A stretch of 64,000 nt of DNA from Mesoterricola silvestris (GCF_030295405.1 NZ_AP027080.1:1798001-1862000); one strand, 5' to 3'. Shown: positions 29,894 to 38,621, counted from the first letter of the stretch. Made by a program: numbers and translations. Notes: generated by a model from the sequence alone, not told the origin.

Positions 29894-30135
29894 TGGCCCA
29901 AATCATCCCCTTCAACCGGAAGATCGAGGATATCTCGTTCGAGGATGCCGGGCCGGATTGCGAGACATGCCCAGCCCGTGAATCCTGTTCCGCAATAGAC
30001 CTTGAGGAAAATGCGCCAGAGTCGGTATCTGGGCGCATTGAATCATGGGAAGCATGGGAGACCGTCGTTATTGAGGCAGCGCGTCGCAAGGGCGGTTGGC
30101 CCAACTGCATCACAACCGGCCCAGGGGGTGCCTAA
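29893..30135 (+). CDS. Small phage protein with Cys pair
   Basis: An 80-residue protein with an acidic stretch and CETCPARESC, a possible metal site. TAATG overlap with the initiator gene. No family recognised. Confidence 0.55.
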   Translation: MAQIIPFNRKIEDISFEDAGPDCETCPARESCSAIDLEENAPESVSGRIESWEAWETVVIEAARRKGGWPNCITTGPGGA

Positions 30136-31019
30136 TGGCGAGATCCAGGCTTACCGCCCCCCTCCCGTGGTATCGCTGGAATCCTGGCCAATGGCAGGGT
30201 TCGCGCAAGGTCCAGCGCATGGACTGGGCAGCCCGTGGCCTCTATCGGGAACTCATGGACGAATGCTGGATCAAGGGCTCAGTGCCGTCAACCGCGGAAG
30301 GCATAGCTGAAATGTATGAGGTTGATCCCTCGGAAATCGCTCCATTGCTCCCCCAAATCATTCGGTGCTTCGATGTTCACGAGAACGGCACCATGACCTC
30401 TGGATTCATCGAAGAAATCCGGACCGAAGCTGATTCTATGAGACTTGCCCAAGCCAAGCGGCGGTTAGGTCTGGATAAACACGGTAATCCACGGTTAACC
30501 ACGGATAGCAAAAGTGAACCGCGGTTAACCGATCCGAACCAGAGCGAACCAGTACAGAAGAGAAGAGAAGAGAAAGAAATACCCCCCTTACCCCCCAAGG
30601 GGGGAAAGTATGGGAAGACTCCGAAGGTCGAACTCGACATCCTGCCGGAGAACGAAACATTCCTCCGGGCGGTCTACACGAAGTGGCCCACAGAACACCC
30701 CTTGACCCACGAGCCCGCGAAGAAGGGGGCATTCGCACCAGCGGCCCGGAACTTCCAGCGCATCGTGGATTCCCAGGAGGCTTCCCCCAGGGAACTGAAG
30801 TCCTGCGGGATGCTCTACGCCAAGGCCGAGAGCTACCCCCCCGACATTCAGCGCATGGTCTACGAAGCATGGGATCACCGGGACCACGCCATCATGCACG
30901 TTTCGAGCTTCTACGGCCCAGAGAAGAAGCCCTACCGCCAGATGCTCCCTATCGCCCGGATTGTCCTGGAACGGATTGACGCCCAAACGGCTCCCCCCAT
31001 CCTCGCGGTGCCCGCATGA
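30135..31019 (+). CDS. DUF1376 replication initiator-like protein
   Basis: A 294-residue protein. The N-terminal DUF1376 domain (PLPWYRWNPGQWQGSRKVQR, then LYRELMDECW and TAEGIAEMYE) is found in phage replication proteins, here in the lambda O position ahead of DnaB. A Lys/Glu-rich linker (about residues 115-170, runs of Lys and Pro) joins a C-terminal domain. It should bind the origin or load the helicase; the origin itself was not identified, though the A-rich stretch near 30,555-30,600 is one place to look. Confidence 0.78.
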   Translation: MARSRLTAPLPWYRWNPGQWQGSRKVQRMDWAARGLYRELMDECWIKGSVPSTAEGIAEMYEVDPSEIAPLLPQIIRCFDVHENGTMTSGFIEEIRTEADSMRLAQAKRRLGLDKHGNPRLTTDSKSEPRLTDPNQSEPVQKRREEKEIPPLPPKGGKYGKTPKVELDILPENETFLRAVYTKWPTEHPLTHEPAKKGAFAPAARNFQRIVDSQEASPRELKSCGMLYAKAESYPPDIQRMVYEAWDHRDHAIMHVSSFYGPEKKPYRQMLPIARIVLERIDAQTAPPILAVPA

Positions 31020-32347
31020 AGCCGATCCCGGAAGATCCCGAGTCGGAACGTTACCTCCTGGCGACCCTCTGCGCCCCCGGAAATGAGACTGCCCTTCAGG
31101 TGCATATCCCGGGGATGAGCGAGAAAGACTTTGTTGTTCCGGCCCACCAGCGCCTCTTCAAGGCCATTCAGCACCTCGTGAACTCTCACCAGGAAGTGAA
31201 TGCCCTGACGATCATGGACGCCCCAGGCCTGAAGGAACACATATCCCAGACGGAGGTATTCGACATCCTGGGGGCGATGGAGGTAGGCAGGCCGGAAACC
31301 CTGATTGCCATCCTGAAACGTAAGCGGCTCCAGAGAGACCTTATCGCTCTTGGTGGGCGTCTGTATCGGGAAGCGGGGGATACGTTCGACCCTGCCGAAC
31401 TCATGGCTACCATTGCCGGCGAACTTTCGAGCTTGGCCCAATCCACAGACAAGGGTAATGCAGAGGCCGTCAACCGATTCTCCGACGAAGCCCTTGCGCT
31501 GGTGGCGGATCGGATTCAGGGCAAGTCCACCTTCGGGACCAAGTTCCAGGGCTGGCCTCGCCTGAACGGGCTGACCCATGGTTTCCAGCCTGGGCAGTTG
31601 ATCGTCTTGGCGGCCCGGCCTGGCATCGGGAAGACCGCCCTGGCCCTTAACTGGGTCCTTCGGGCAGCCCAGAACCGGAAACCCAGTGCCGTTTTCAGTC
31701 TGGAGATGGGCAAGGAAGAACTCTGGAATCGCCTTGTGGCTGACAAATCCGGGGTCAACTACCGAGAAATGATTGAGAAGTGTGATCACGAGGCGTTTGC
31801 CCTTTTCGCACAAGGCAAGGCCGAGGTTGACGCCCTTCCGATCCATGTTTCCGACCGGGGCAAGATTACCGTGACCGAAATTGCGGCCCAGGTCGATCGG
31901 ATCATTGCGCGGCACGGTGCCCTTGGCCTGGTGGTTGTGGATTACCTCCAGCTCATCACCAGCCCCAGCGGTAACAAATCCCAGACGGAGACAACCCGGA
32001 TAGGCGAGATTACCCGCTCCCTCAAACTCCTGGCCAAGGATCGGCATGTGCCCATCCTCCTGCTGTCCCAGTTGAACCGCGAATCCGACAAGCGCAGCGG
32101 GGGCAAACCCCAGCTAACCGACCTCCGGGACTCCGGGTGTATCGAACAGGACGCCGATGTCGTGATGTTCATCCACCGGGACATGCGGGCTACCAGCACC
32201 GACCTGATCATCGCCAAACACCGGAATGGGCCGGTGATGGATCTCCCCCTCGTGTTCAAGCCGGAACTGACCCGCTACATCGAAATCGAACGCGAAACCG
32301 ACCACAACATACATGAATACCAAGATATCCGTGAGGATTACGAATGA
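31016..32347 (+). CDS. dnaB: Replicative DNA helicase, DnaB type
   Basis: A 443-residue hexameric helicase. The N-terminal domain opens EDPESERYLLATLC and the RecA-like domain carries Walker A (AARPGIGKTAL, residues about 199-209), Walker B (LVVVDYLQLI), a QLNRESDKR motif and an arginine-finger region near RDSGCIEQDADV. It unwinds DNA for phage replication and replaces the host DnaB. Coupled to the initiator by ATGA. Confidence 0.95.
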   Translation: MKPIPEDPESERYLLATLCAPGNETALQVHIPGMSEKDFVVPAHQRLFKAIQHLVNSHQEVNALTIMDAPGLKEHISQTEVFDILGAMEVGRPETLIAILKRKRLQRDLIALGGRLYREAGDTFDPAELMATIAGELSSLAQSTDKGNAEAVNRFSDEALALVADRIQGKSTFGTKFQGWPRLNGLTHGFQPGQLIVLAARPGIGKTALALNWVLRAAQNRKPSAVFSLEMGKEELWNRLVADKSGVNYREMIEKCDHEAFALFAQGKAEVDALPIHVSDRGKITVTEIAAQVDRIIARHGALGLVVVDYLQLITSPSGNKSQTETTRIGEITRSLKLLAKDRHVPILLLSQLNRESDKRSGGKPQLTDLRDSGCIEQDADVVMFIHRDMRATSTDLIIAKHRNGPVMDLPLVFKPELTRYIEIERETDHNIHEYQDIREDYE

Positions 32348-32565
32348 CCATACAAGACCTTGAACCCGGAATGTGCATCGCGGGGCGCAACCTCCGTTCA
32401 GGCGGCTTCAACGTCCGCGAAATCGTCAGCATCAGCGGTAGGCGGATCACCTACAAGGTGCGGCGGTATGACCGCGGAATGGATTGCAACCGTATTTATA
32501 CCTGCAACATTGGTGATTTTATCGGATGGGCCAACCGAGACGTTACAGAACGGGTGGCCGCATGA
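32344..32565 (+). CDS. Tandem paralogue A
   Basis: A 73-residue protein: DLEPGMCI at the start, REIVSISGRRITYKVRRYD in the middle, and DFIGWANRDVTERVAA at the end. The order 'EPGM - VREI - R-x-Y/F-x-V - FL-x-WA-x2-DVT' is shared with the next two genes. Coupled by ATGA overlaps. No named family; a small SH3-like barrel is plausible. Confidence 0.7.
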   Translation: MTIQDLEPGMCIAGRNLRSGGFNVREIVSISGRRITYKVRRYDRGMDCNRIYTCNIGDFIGWANRDVTERVAA

Positions 32566-32807
32566 TCGCCAGCGAAATCAAGGCCGGGATGCTGATCTTC
32601 GGTCGCAACCAGATCCACCACACGGAGGGCATCCGGGAAATCCTCTGGGTTCAAGGCGCAAGGCTCCGTTACCAACTGAAAACATTGAAATTTACCCCTT
32701 GCGGATTTTCCAAAATACATCAACGTGCCTACACCTGTTCGATGTCTGATTTCTTGACCTGGGCCATCGAAGACGTAACACCACAGCCAATCCAGAGGGC
32801 ATCATGA
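32562..32807 (+). CDS. Tandem paralogue B
   Basis: An 81-residue protein, SEIKAGMLIFGRN...GIREILWVQGARLRYQL...SDFLTWAIEDVT, aligned along its length with its neighbours. Identity is modest, so the duplication is old. Confidence 0.7.
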   Translation: MIASEIKAGMLIFGRNQIHHTEGIREILWVQGARLRYQLKTLKFTPCGFSKIHQRAYTCSMSDFLTWAIEDVTPQPIQRAS

Positions 32808-33040
32808 TCATTGGAACGAAATTCACGTCAGACGATATCGAGCCCGGAATGGTGTTCCAGGGCGACCGCGGCCAGGTGCGCGAAGTGGTCAAGATCGCTG
32901 GCCTCATGGTTCGGTTCAAGGTTCTGAGCCTGGGGGCTACCCGATCCATGTTGGGCGTAGGTTCTTGCGAATGGGTTGAGATGCGGTCCTTCCTGAACTG
33001 GGCCCAGGAGGACATCACCGAAAAGCAGAGGGCGTCATGA
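32804..33040 (+). CDS. Tandem paralogue C
   Basis: A 78-residue protein: DDIEPGMVFQ, QVREVVKIAGLMVRFKV, RSFLNWAQEDITEKQRAS. Third copy of the family. All three follow dnaB, which suggests a replication or transcription-linked role. Confidence 0.7.
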   Translation: MIIGTKFTSDDIEPGMVFQGDRGQVREVVKIAGLMVRFKVLSLGATRSMLGVGSCEWVEMRSFLNWAQEDITEKQRAS

Positions 33041-33354
33041 CGGCCCTTGCCATTACCCGTATCCCCAGTCTCGCCCATCCCCCGGCGGTCTTCCGCCTTG
33101 TGGTGGCAGAAGTCTATGGGCGAAGCTTCGACGGTTCCCCTTGCTACACCCATTGCTGGGACGATTCCGAAAGCGTCACCGTCCTGGTCGGGGATCCCCG
33201 CCTCTCAACCCGCCCTGATCCCATCCGTAGGGCATGGAACCACCTGGAGGCCAAATGGAGCAGGGTATCTAGGCGATTCCCCCAGACTCGCGCAGAGCAA
33301 ATGGAGATGTTCATAGCCCCGGGGCCTTTCGGGTTTGAACGGGGTGAGTCATGA
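33037..33354 (+). CDS. Phage hypothetical protein
   Basis: A 105-residue protein (opens MTALAITRIPSLAHPPAVFR, then VAEVYGRSFDGSPCYTHCWD). Coupled by ATGA to paralogue C and the next gene. No family recognised. Confidence 0.6.
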   Translation: MTALAITRIPSLAHPPAVFRLVVAEVYGRSFDGSPCYTHCWDDSESVTVLVGDPRLSTRPDPIRRAWNHLEAKWSRVSRRFPQTRAEQMEMFIAPGPFGFERGES

Positions 33355-33560
33355 CCCCCAACCGCATACTGCGCCCCTGCCCCTTGCTCCTGGCTGCGTC
33401 GAAGGACCCGGGCCACGGTAACGCGACAGCCGCCGAAACCCAGACCGATCCTAGGCCCTCTGACGCTGGTAAAAATTCTACGTTCGCAGGGGAAACCAAC
33501 CTCGAAACTTGGCCGGACGGTTCCTACTACCGATCCAGCGTTTCCTTCCGGGTGTTCTGA
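33351..33560 (+). CDS. Small phage protein, low complexity
   Basis: A 69-residue protein opening MTPNRILRPCPLLLAASKDP with a Thr/Asp-rich middle. The coupling on both sides is the main support. No family recognised. Confidence 0.45.
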   Translation: MTPNRILRPCPLLLAASKDPGHGNATAAETQTDPRPSDAGKNSTFAGETNLETWPDGSYYRSSVSFRVF

Positions 33561-33688
33561 TGCCTTCCGAAACCGTTACCTTAACCATCCGTGCCAGGAA
33601 GCCTGTTCGCCTCCGTGCGCTCGTCTATGTCTGCCTGGATTACTTGGGCATCCGTCTCCCCTTCGGGTTTCTGGTCAAGGTGGTGTAG
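33560..33688 (+). CDS. 42-residue phage protein
   Basis: It opens MPSETVTLTIRARKPVRLRA and has a hydrophobic C-terminus (FGFLVKVV). It shares one base with the previous stop (TGATG). No family recognised. Confidence 0.5.
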   Translation: MPSETVTLTIRARKPVRLRALVYVCLDYLGIRLPFGFLVKVV

Positions 33689-33690
33689 CT

Positions 33691-33948
33691 ATGAGCCAGA
33701 ATGCATCCATCCCCGACCTCGCCGCCCGAATTGCTGGTCAGCAGTTTGAACTCAAGTGCAAGATCAGCGAACTCAAGAGCGCTGATTCTGAAGGTCTCTG
33801 GTTTGCCATGTCATCCGCAGAGACACAGGCCAATGAGGCGGCAGAATTCGCCCTGTCTGGAATCATCGGCCAATTCGACCGCCTGATCCGCATCGCCAAC
33901 GACGCCATCAAGGCAGCGGAGAAGACCACGAAGCGGGGGAAGGCATGA
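33691..33948 (+). CDS. Helical phage protein
   Basis: An 85-residue Ala-rich protein (opens MSQNASIPDLAARIAGQQFE; ends KAAEKTTKRGKA), probably two long helices. No family recognised. Confidence 0.6.
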   Translation: MSQNASIPDLAARIAGQQFELKCKISELKSADSEGLWFAMSSAETQANEAAEFALSGIIGQFDRLIRIANDAIKAAEKTTKRGKA

Positions 33949-34142
33949 CTACCAGCGTGCTTGCCTTGTTTCTCGGTGCCTACCTGGGTTTCGGAATTGG
34001 CCTTTCATGGCACTCGGTTTGTAAGACATGCCGTGATTCCAGATTGGGAGAAACCCCCTATTCAAGGGCAATCGCAGGGGTAATCACACTTGTTGCCTGC
34101 GCTCTGGCTTGGCCCTATTTCTACTGCGTGGAGAAGGCATGA
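33945..34142 (+). CDS. Small membrane protein
   Basis: A 65-residue protein with two membrane spans (residues about 4-21 and 43-58) joined by a short loop with CKTC. Coupled by ATGA at both ends. No family recognised. Confidence 0.6.
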   Translation: MTTSVLALFLGAYLGFGIGLSWHSVCKTCRDSRLGETPYSRAIAGVITLVACALAWPYFYCVEKA

Positions 34143-34582
34143 GCTTCGACAAGAAGGTCTTCATCCTCCGGGAGCGCCGCAACCTAGACTACCTGCTCCA
34201 GGTGATCGCCGCGAACTGGGAACGCCAGGTGCAGGGTGGACATCCCCTCGCCGTCACCCTGGCAGAGGAAACCAGGAACCTAGAACAAAACCGCCTCTTG
34301 TGGGCACTCCTGGACGAAGTATCCGAACAGGTTGACTGGTATGGCCAGCACCTTTCCCGCGAGGAATGGAAGGATGTTTTCACCGCCGCCCTGAAGCGAC
34401 AGAAGGTGGTCCCCGGGATCGACGGTGGATTCGTGGTCTGCGGACAGCGGACCTCCACCATGAGCAAGCGGGTCTTCTCTGAACTGGTGGAACTGATCTA
34501 CGCCTTCGGGGCCGATCCTGCCCACCCCGTCAAATTCTCCGAAGTGGTCAATTTTGTCCACCCTGAAGGGAGGTGCGCCTAA
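34139..34582 (+). CDS. NinB-like recombination protein
   Basis: A 147-residue protein matching lambda NinB (Orf): EQNRLLWALLDEVSEQVDWYG, LSREEWKDVFTAALKRQKVV, PGIDGGFVVCGQRTSTM and ELIYAFGA. NinB binds single-stranded DNA and SSB and replaces RecFOR in phage recombination. It ends with a 14-bp dyad copy (34546-34559). The start at 34139 overlaps the upstream stop. Confidence 0.9.
   Translation: MSFDKKVFILRERRNLDYLLQVIAANWERQVQGGHPLAVTLAEETRNLEQNRLLWALLDEVSEQVDWYGQHLSREEWKDVFTAALKRQKVVPGIDGGFVVCGQRTSTMSKRVFSELVELIYAFGADPAHPVKFSEVVNFVHPEGRCA
34546..34559 (+). promoter_or_regulatory. 14-bp dyad site (GGTCAATTTTGTCC)
   Basis: Inside ninB as GTC AAT TTT GTC; AAT and TTT are not the preferred codons in this GC-rich DNA. 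Confidence 0.6.
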
Positions 34583-34743
34583 TGCCCCTCTACGAATACG
34601 AATGCTCCACCTGCCACGACAAGCGGGAACACCTTGAGCCCGTGGCCGCTCCTGAATCCCAGCCCTGCCAGGAATGCGGGGGGACCGCCTACAGGCAGGT
34701 TTCCGCCGGCTGGTTCCAGATGGGCGATGGGGACTACAAATGA
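34582..34743 (+). CDS. FmdB-type zinc-ribbon protein
   Basis: A 53-residue protein with the FmdB/CxxC regulatory pattern MPLYEYECSTCHD and CQECGG, then GWFQMGDGDYK. These tiny zinc ribbons are common in bacteria and phages; function unknown. TAATG overlap with ninB. Confidence 0.75.
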   Translation: MPLYEYECSTCHDKREHLEPVAAPESQPCQECGGTAYRQVSAGWFQMGDGDYK

Positions 34744-34961
34744 GCTGGTGGAACCGTTTCTTCACCACCCCGGAGCCCGTCAGGTTCCAACTCCGAACCC
34801 GCGTGATCATCCGGAATGAACACGGTCACTCCCTGGAATTGGCCTCATTCGGCTCCTGCGCAAAGGGCCACGACAGAGTGTATTGGGACATCAAACCCCA
34901 AGAGGGTGTAATCGCAGAATGCCCCGCATGTCTCGCCCTTGGGAAACGGGAGGCAGCATGA
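34740..34961 (+). CDS. Small phage protein with Cys ligands
   Basis: A 73-residue protein opening MSWWNRFFTTPEPVRFQLRT with a late ECPAC pair and an earlier Cys, possibly a zinc site. Coupled by ATGA at both ends. Confidence 0.55.
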   Translation: MSWWNRFFTTPEPVRFQLRTRVIIRNEHGHSLELASFGSCAKGHDRVYWDIKPQEGVIAECPACLALGKREAA

Positions 34962-35116
34962 CACGCTTGGACGCTTTTCTGGCCGGAACCAGTGCTGTTA
35001 TGCAGATGGTGTGCCTATTCTGTGCGGTTGTCGCTGTGTGCAAGAACCAACCCGCCTGGGGCGCGTTCTTCATCGGTTCGTCCATCATGTTCCGCCTTGA
35101 CCGGGTGAAGCCATGA
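34958..35116 (+). CDS. Small membrane protein
   Basis: A 52-residue protein opening MTRLDAFLAGTSAVMQMVCL with one or two hydrophobic segments. Coupled by ATGA at both ends. No family recognised. Confidence 0.5.
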   Translation: MTRLDAFLAGTSAVMQMVCLFCAVVAVCKNQPAWGAFFIGSSIMFRLDRVKP

Positions 35117-35295
35117 CCCTCTGCTCCGAAAAGAAGGGGTATCCCTCCAAGGGCATCGCAGACCGGGTGATCACCAAGTGGATCCGCGAAAACCGAACCC
35201 TGGACCTCCGTTCCTACCCATGCCGTCAATGTGGCCTCTGGCATCTCACCCACCAACCAGACCGATTCGCTGAAGAGATCGAGGAAGCGTCATGA
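35113..35295 (+). CDS. Small phage zinc-binding-like protein
   Basis: A 60-residue protein with the pattern YPSKGIADRVITKWIREN, then YPCRQCGLWHLTHQ, which is a recurrent small phage protein preceding terminase genes. The CRQC pair with Cys4 and His may bind zinc. Coupled to TerS. Confidence 0.6.
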   Translation: MTLCSEKKGYPSKGIADRVITKWIRENRTLDLRSYPCRQCGLWHLTHQPDRFAEEIEEAS

Positions 35296-35888
35296 GCACC
35301 AACCCGAAACCCAAGAACCGCATGGGGAAGAAGAAGGGCGACAAATGCCCCTCAACTGTTGCTCTCCGTCTCCGATTTGCTGAAGAGTATGTGATCGACC
35401 GCAACGCCACGAAAGCCGCTGAGAGGGTTGGAGTTAGCCCTAAATCATCGCGCACGACGGGATGGCGATGGTTGCAAAATGCGGAAGTCGCTGCATATAT
35501 TGCCGAGCTAGGTCAACAGCAGACCGAAAAGGCCGGGGTCACGTCTGAATGGATCATCAATAAACTCAAGAACATAGCATCTTTTGACATTCGGCTTGCC
35601 TACCGCAAAAATGGGACGCTGGTGCCCATAACTTCGCTGGACGATGTAACGGCGGAAAGCGTTGCGGGGATGGAAGTTATCGAACAATCCGAAGGCGTGA
35701 TGGTTGACGGGGACGGCAATCCTGTTGCAGTCGTCCCGAAGCTCAAGAAATACAAGGTGCTGGACAAGATCGCGGCCCTCAAGCTCCTGGCCCAGATCAA
35801 GGGCATGCTCGTGGAAAAGGTGGACGCGAAGGTTACGTCCGATCAGCCGATCATCGTCAAGATCACCAGTAAGCGCGGTCAAAAATGA
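35292..35888 (+). CDS. terS: Terminase small subunit
   Basis: A 198-residue Terminase_2 protein: RLRFAEEYVIDRNATKAAER for the DNA-binding helix-turn-helix (NATKAAERVGVSPKSS), NAEVAAYIAE, then EWIINKLKNIASFDIRLAY and LDKIAALKLLAQI. It recognises the packaging site and presents DNA to TerL. Followed by TerL with ATGA overlap. Confidence 0.9.
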   Translation: MSTNPKPKNRMGKKKGDKCPSTVALRLRFAEEYVIDRNATKAAERVGVSPKSSRTTGWRWLQNAEVAAYIAELGQQQTEKAGVTSEWIINKLKNIASFDIRLAYRKNGTLVPITSLDDVTAESVAGMEVIEQSEGVMVDGDGNPVAVVPKLKKYKVLDKIAALKLLAQIKGMLVEKVDAKVTSDQPIIVKITSKRGQK

Positions 35889-37327
35889 CCGCTGACCCCG
35901 TCGAGCTGGATCTTGGGGAACTGCACGACCAGCAGGACGAAGCCTTCTACTCCCTGGCGACAGAGATCCTGTATGGAGGCGCAGCCGGCGGCGGGAAGTC
36001 CCACCTGATGCGCGTGGCGGCGATTCTGTGGTGCCTGATGATCCCCGGGCTTCAGGTCTACCTGTTCCGGAGGACGTTCCCCGACCTGTGGAAGAACCAC
36101 ATGGAGGGACCCTCAAGCTTCCAAGCCCTCTTGGCCCCCTTGGTCAAGCTCAAGCGGGTCACGATCAACCTCAACGACGGGTTCATCGCGTTCCCCAACG
36201 GCTCGAAAATCTTCCTGTGCCATTGCCAGCACGAAAAGAACGTCTACAACTACCAGGGCGCCGAAATCCACGTCCTGATGATGGACGAGCTGACCCACTT
36301 CACTTCGACCATGTATCGCTACCTGCGGGGCCGCGTCCGCATGGTGGGCCTGAAGATCCCCGACGAACTCCAAGGCATGTTCCCGCGCATCCTGTGCAGC
36401 GCGAACCCTGGAGGCGAGGGCCACAACTGGGTCAAGGCCGCGTGGGTTGACCTGGCCCCGCCGATGGCGATCACCCAAATGCCCGATGAGGACGGCGGGA
36501 TGCTGCGGCAATACATCCCCGCGAAGATGGCTGATAACCCGTCCCTGATGCTCAATGACCCCAAATACCTCTCACGGCTTGAAGGCTTGGGAACGCCCGC
36601 CTTGGTCAAGGCGATGCGTGATGGCGACTGGAACATCGTGGCGGGCGGCATGCTCGATGACGTTTACAAGGCCAGCGTCCATGAACTCGTGCCCTTCGAC
36701 ATCCCATCTAGCTGGATCATCGACCGATCCTTTGACTGGGGCAGCTCCAAGCCGTTCAGCGTGGGATTCTGGGCCGAAAGCGACGGGACCGAGGCGACCC
36801 TGGCCAACGGGACCAAGAAGGCATGGCCCAGGGGGAGCCTGTTCCGCATCGGGGAAATCTACGGCTGGAACGGGACCCCAGACGAGGGGTGCAAGAAACT
36901 CGCGGTCGAAGTGGCCGACGAAATCAAAGCCCTTCTGACTGCGGTTCCCTGGGGTCCACGATGCGTTCCTGGACCAGCGGATAATTCGATATTCGATGCG
37001 GAAAACGGCGTGTGCATCGCGGATGACATGGCCAAGCGCGGGATTCTGTGGGAACGCTGTGACAAGTCCCCCGGATCTCGAAAGACGGGCTGGGAAGCCA
37101 TCCGGAAGCGGCTGAAGGCATGCCACACGTTCCCGATGGAAGAACCAGGACTCTTCGTGTTCAACAACTGCCGCGACGGGTTCATCCGCACGGTCCCCAC
37201 ACTCCCACGCGACCCCAACAAACCGGATGACGTGAACACGAAGTCAGAGGACCACGTAGGGGATGAAACCCGCTACCGGTGCCAATACATCCGGCCCACC
37301 TGCACCTCCACCCCCTTCTACCTCTAG
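35885..37327 (+). CDS. terL: Terminase large subunit
   Basis: A 480-residue packaging motor and nuclease. Walker A is GGAAGGGKS (residues about 35-43), Walker B VLMMDELTH, coupling motif LCSANPGG, and the nuclease domain starts with RSFDWGSSKPF (Asp) with further acidic residues later. It cleaves and pumps DNA into the prohead. Length is normal. Confidence 0.93.
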   Translation: MTADPVELDLGELHDQQDEAFYSLATEILYGGAAGGGKSHLMRVAAILWCLMIPGLQVYLFRRTFPDLWKNHMEGPSSFQALLAPLVKLKRVTINLNDGFIAFPNGSKIFLCHCQHEKNVYNYQGAEIHVLMMDELTHFTSTMYRYLRGRVRMVGLKIPDELQGMFPRILCSANPGGEGHNWVKAAWVDLAPPMAITQMPDEDGGMLRQYIPAKMADNPSLMLNDPKYLSRLEGLGTPALVKAMRDGDWNIVAGGMLDDVYKASVHELVPFDIPSSWIIDRSFDWGSSKPFSVGFWAESDGTEATLANGTKKAWPRGSLFRIGEIYGWNGTPDEGCKKLAVEVADEIKALLTAVPWGPRCVPGPADNSIFDAENGVCIADDMAKRGILWERCDKSPGSRKTGWEAIRKRLKACHTFPMEEPGLFVFNNCRDGFIRTVPTLPRDPNKPDDVNTKSEDHVGDETRYRCQYIRPTCTSTPFYL

Positions 37328-37335
37328 GACCGCTC

Positions 37336-37680
37336 ATGGCCTGCCGCCCCCTGCCAGAGAAAATGGACGAATCGCTCCCCACCGCTGCCGAAATCCTCCT
37401 GGAGTCCATGACGGAACTCCTTATTGGCCGCGGTATCCAGGAGCCCGCCGCCGGGATGATTGCAAGGCGACAGTTGGCCCAGTTGCTCAATCGCCTGGGA
37501 GGGGGGTACGTGTGGTTGCCCCGCACCATTGACTACTACACCCGCACGGCCAAAGAGGACCGGAATGCGATGGTGCTTGACATGGTCCGTCAAGGGCACC
37601 CCAAGGAAGTCATCCTTCGGGTGGTCAACCTCAAGAAGTCCCAGTTCTACAACATTATCCGGCGGAAGAAGGCCGGATGA
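37336..37680 (+). CDS. Mor-like transcription activator
   Basis: A 114-residue protein. The dimerisation part has SMTELLIGRG and RRQLAQLLNRLGGGYVWLPR, and the C-terminal helix-turn-helix is MVRQGHPKEVILRVVNLKKSQFYNIIR, the pattern of Mu Mor/C activators. Placed just after terL and before the lysis and head genes, it is a good candidate for activating late transcription. Mor proteins bind dyads upstream of promoters; the 38-bp dyads at 38622 and 49143 are natural candidates. Confidence 0.72.
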   Translation: MACRPLPEKMDESLPTAAEILLESMTELLIGRGIQEPAAGMIARRQLAQLLNRLGGGYVWLPRTIDYYTRTAKEDRNAMVLDMVRQGHPKEVILRVVNLKKSQFYNIIRRKKAG

Positions 37681-37699
37681 CCCTTCCCAGGAGGAATCC

Positions 37700-37942
37700 A
37701 TGAAAGCATGTGCAAATACCAAGTGCCCATACCACTTCGAAGTGGATGATTCAGTCCTTCGAGCCGGGATCGTGGCTCGTCGCATCCCTGCCCCGATTCC
37801 GGTCACGCCTGACGCTGATGTCAACGGAAGCACAACCCAGATCGAGTATACGCGCCTATTTGCATACTTCGACGCTAGGTATTCCAGGGTCATTCCAGCC
37901 TATTACCTCTGCGAAAACTGCCACAAGGCCCGCAAGGGTTGA
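37700..37942 (+). CDS. Small zinc-ribbon protein
   Basis: An 80-residue protein with CANTKCPYHF at the start and CENCHKA at the end, so one zinc site formed by the termini. GAGGA precedes the ATG. No named family. Confidence 0.6.
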   Translation: MKACANTKCPYHFEVDDSVLRAGIVARRIPAPIPVTPDADVNGSTTQIEYTRLFAYFDARYSRVIPAYYLCENCHKARKG

Positions 37943-37958
37943 TGCCTAGGAGGCTACC

Positions 37959-38204
37959 GTGAACCGTGAAGTCAGCTACGAAAACATGAAGGCGCTGGAG
38001 GAAGTCAACGACATCCTGACCGCCCGCGTCGCGGAACTGGAACATGAGATAAAGCGCCGGGACTTGGAGCGAGAGATAGAGAATCTGGAGTCCTTCGAAC
38101 CCGGATTCCTAGATCCCTGCCAAGCCATGGCGCTGAGTTCTCAGATTGCCGATCTTAGACGCGCCCTCTTTGCCCATAATCTTCCCGCTCAACCCAAGGG
38201 CTGA
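37959..38204 (+). CDS. Coiled-coil phage protein
   Basis: An 81-residue protein starting at GTG with AGGAGG upstream. Residues about 8-50 form a charged coiled coil (VAELEHEIKRRDLEREIENL). No family recognised. Confidence 0.6.
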   Translation: MNREVSYENMKALEEVNDILTARVAELEHEIKRRDLEREIENLESFEPGFLDPCQAMALSSQIADLRRALFAHNLPAQPKG

Positions 38205-38222
38205 TACCCCAAAGGAGTCCCT

Positions 38223-38453
38223 GTGCCCAACATGCAACTGATCCAGATGAGTTTCAACCGCCACCTTGAAAAGATGGCTGGTGAACTTCCCCACCCCTAT
38301 GTCCTTACCCTCCTGGCCAGGAACACCGAGCGTAAGGACGCCGACATCCTCATGACTCGGGATATCCTTCCCGAGATCATCCAAGCTGTGTCCTACCTCG
38401 AAAAACAGGAAGGGATGACCCAGGCAGCCAGCGATGTTCTGTCCGCTTCATAA
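38223..38453 (+). CDS. Phage hypothetical protein
   Basis: A 76-residue helical protein starting at GTG with AAAGGAG upstream (opens MPNMQLIQMSFNRHLEKMAG). It is the last gene before the 290-bp gap that holds a dyad site, a terminator and a 38-bp repeat. Confidence 0.6.
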   Translation: MPNMQLIQMSFNRHLEKMAGELPHPYVLTLLARNTERKDADILMTRDILPEIIQAVSYLEKQEGMTQAASDVLSAS

Positions 38454-38547
38454 TATGTGACTGAAATCTCGAGCACATTTGGTTGAAAAATAAGGGCAAC
38501 GAACGCATTACCGAAAAGGCCCTGGTCAGTGCTCCAACCCCACAGGC

Positions 38548-38561
38548 GGACAATTTTGACC
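38548..38561 (+). promoter_or_regulatory. 14-bp dyad site (GGACAATTTTGACC), intergenic
   Basis: The only copy outside a gene, 14 bp before a terminator. The rest of the 38454-38743 gap holds the terminator, the 38-bp element and no frame I would defend. Confidence 0.6.
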
Positions 38562-38574
38562 GGCCCCCACGAAA

Positions 38575-38602
38575 AGCCCCCTTCAATGGGGGCTTGATTT
38601 TT
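38575..38602 (+). terminator. Rho-independent terminator
   Basis: AGCCCCC-TTCAAT-GGGGGCT hairpin followed by TGATTTTTG. It ends the early/packaging transcript before the lysis module. Confidence 0.82.
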
Positions 38603-38621
38603 GTCCCGTGAAGCATGGCCT

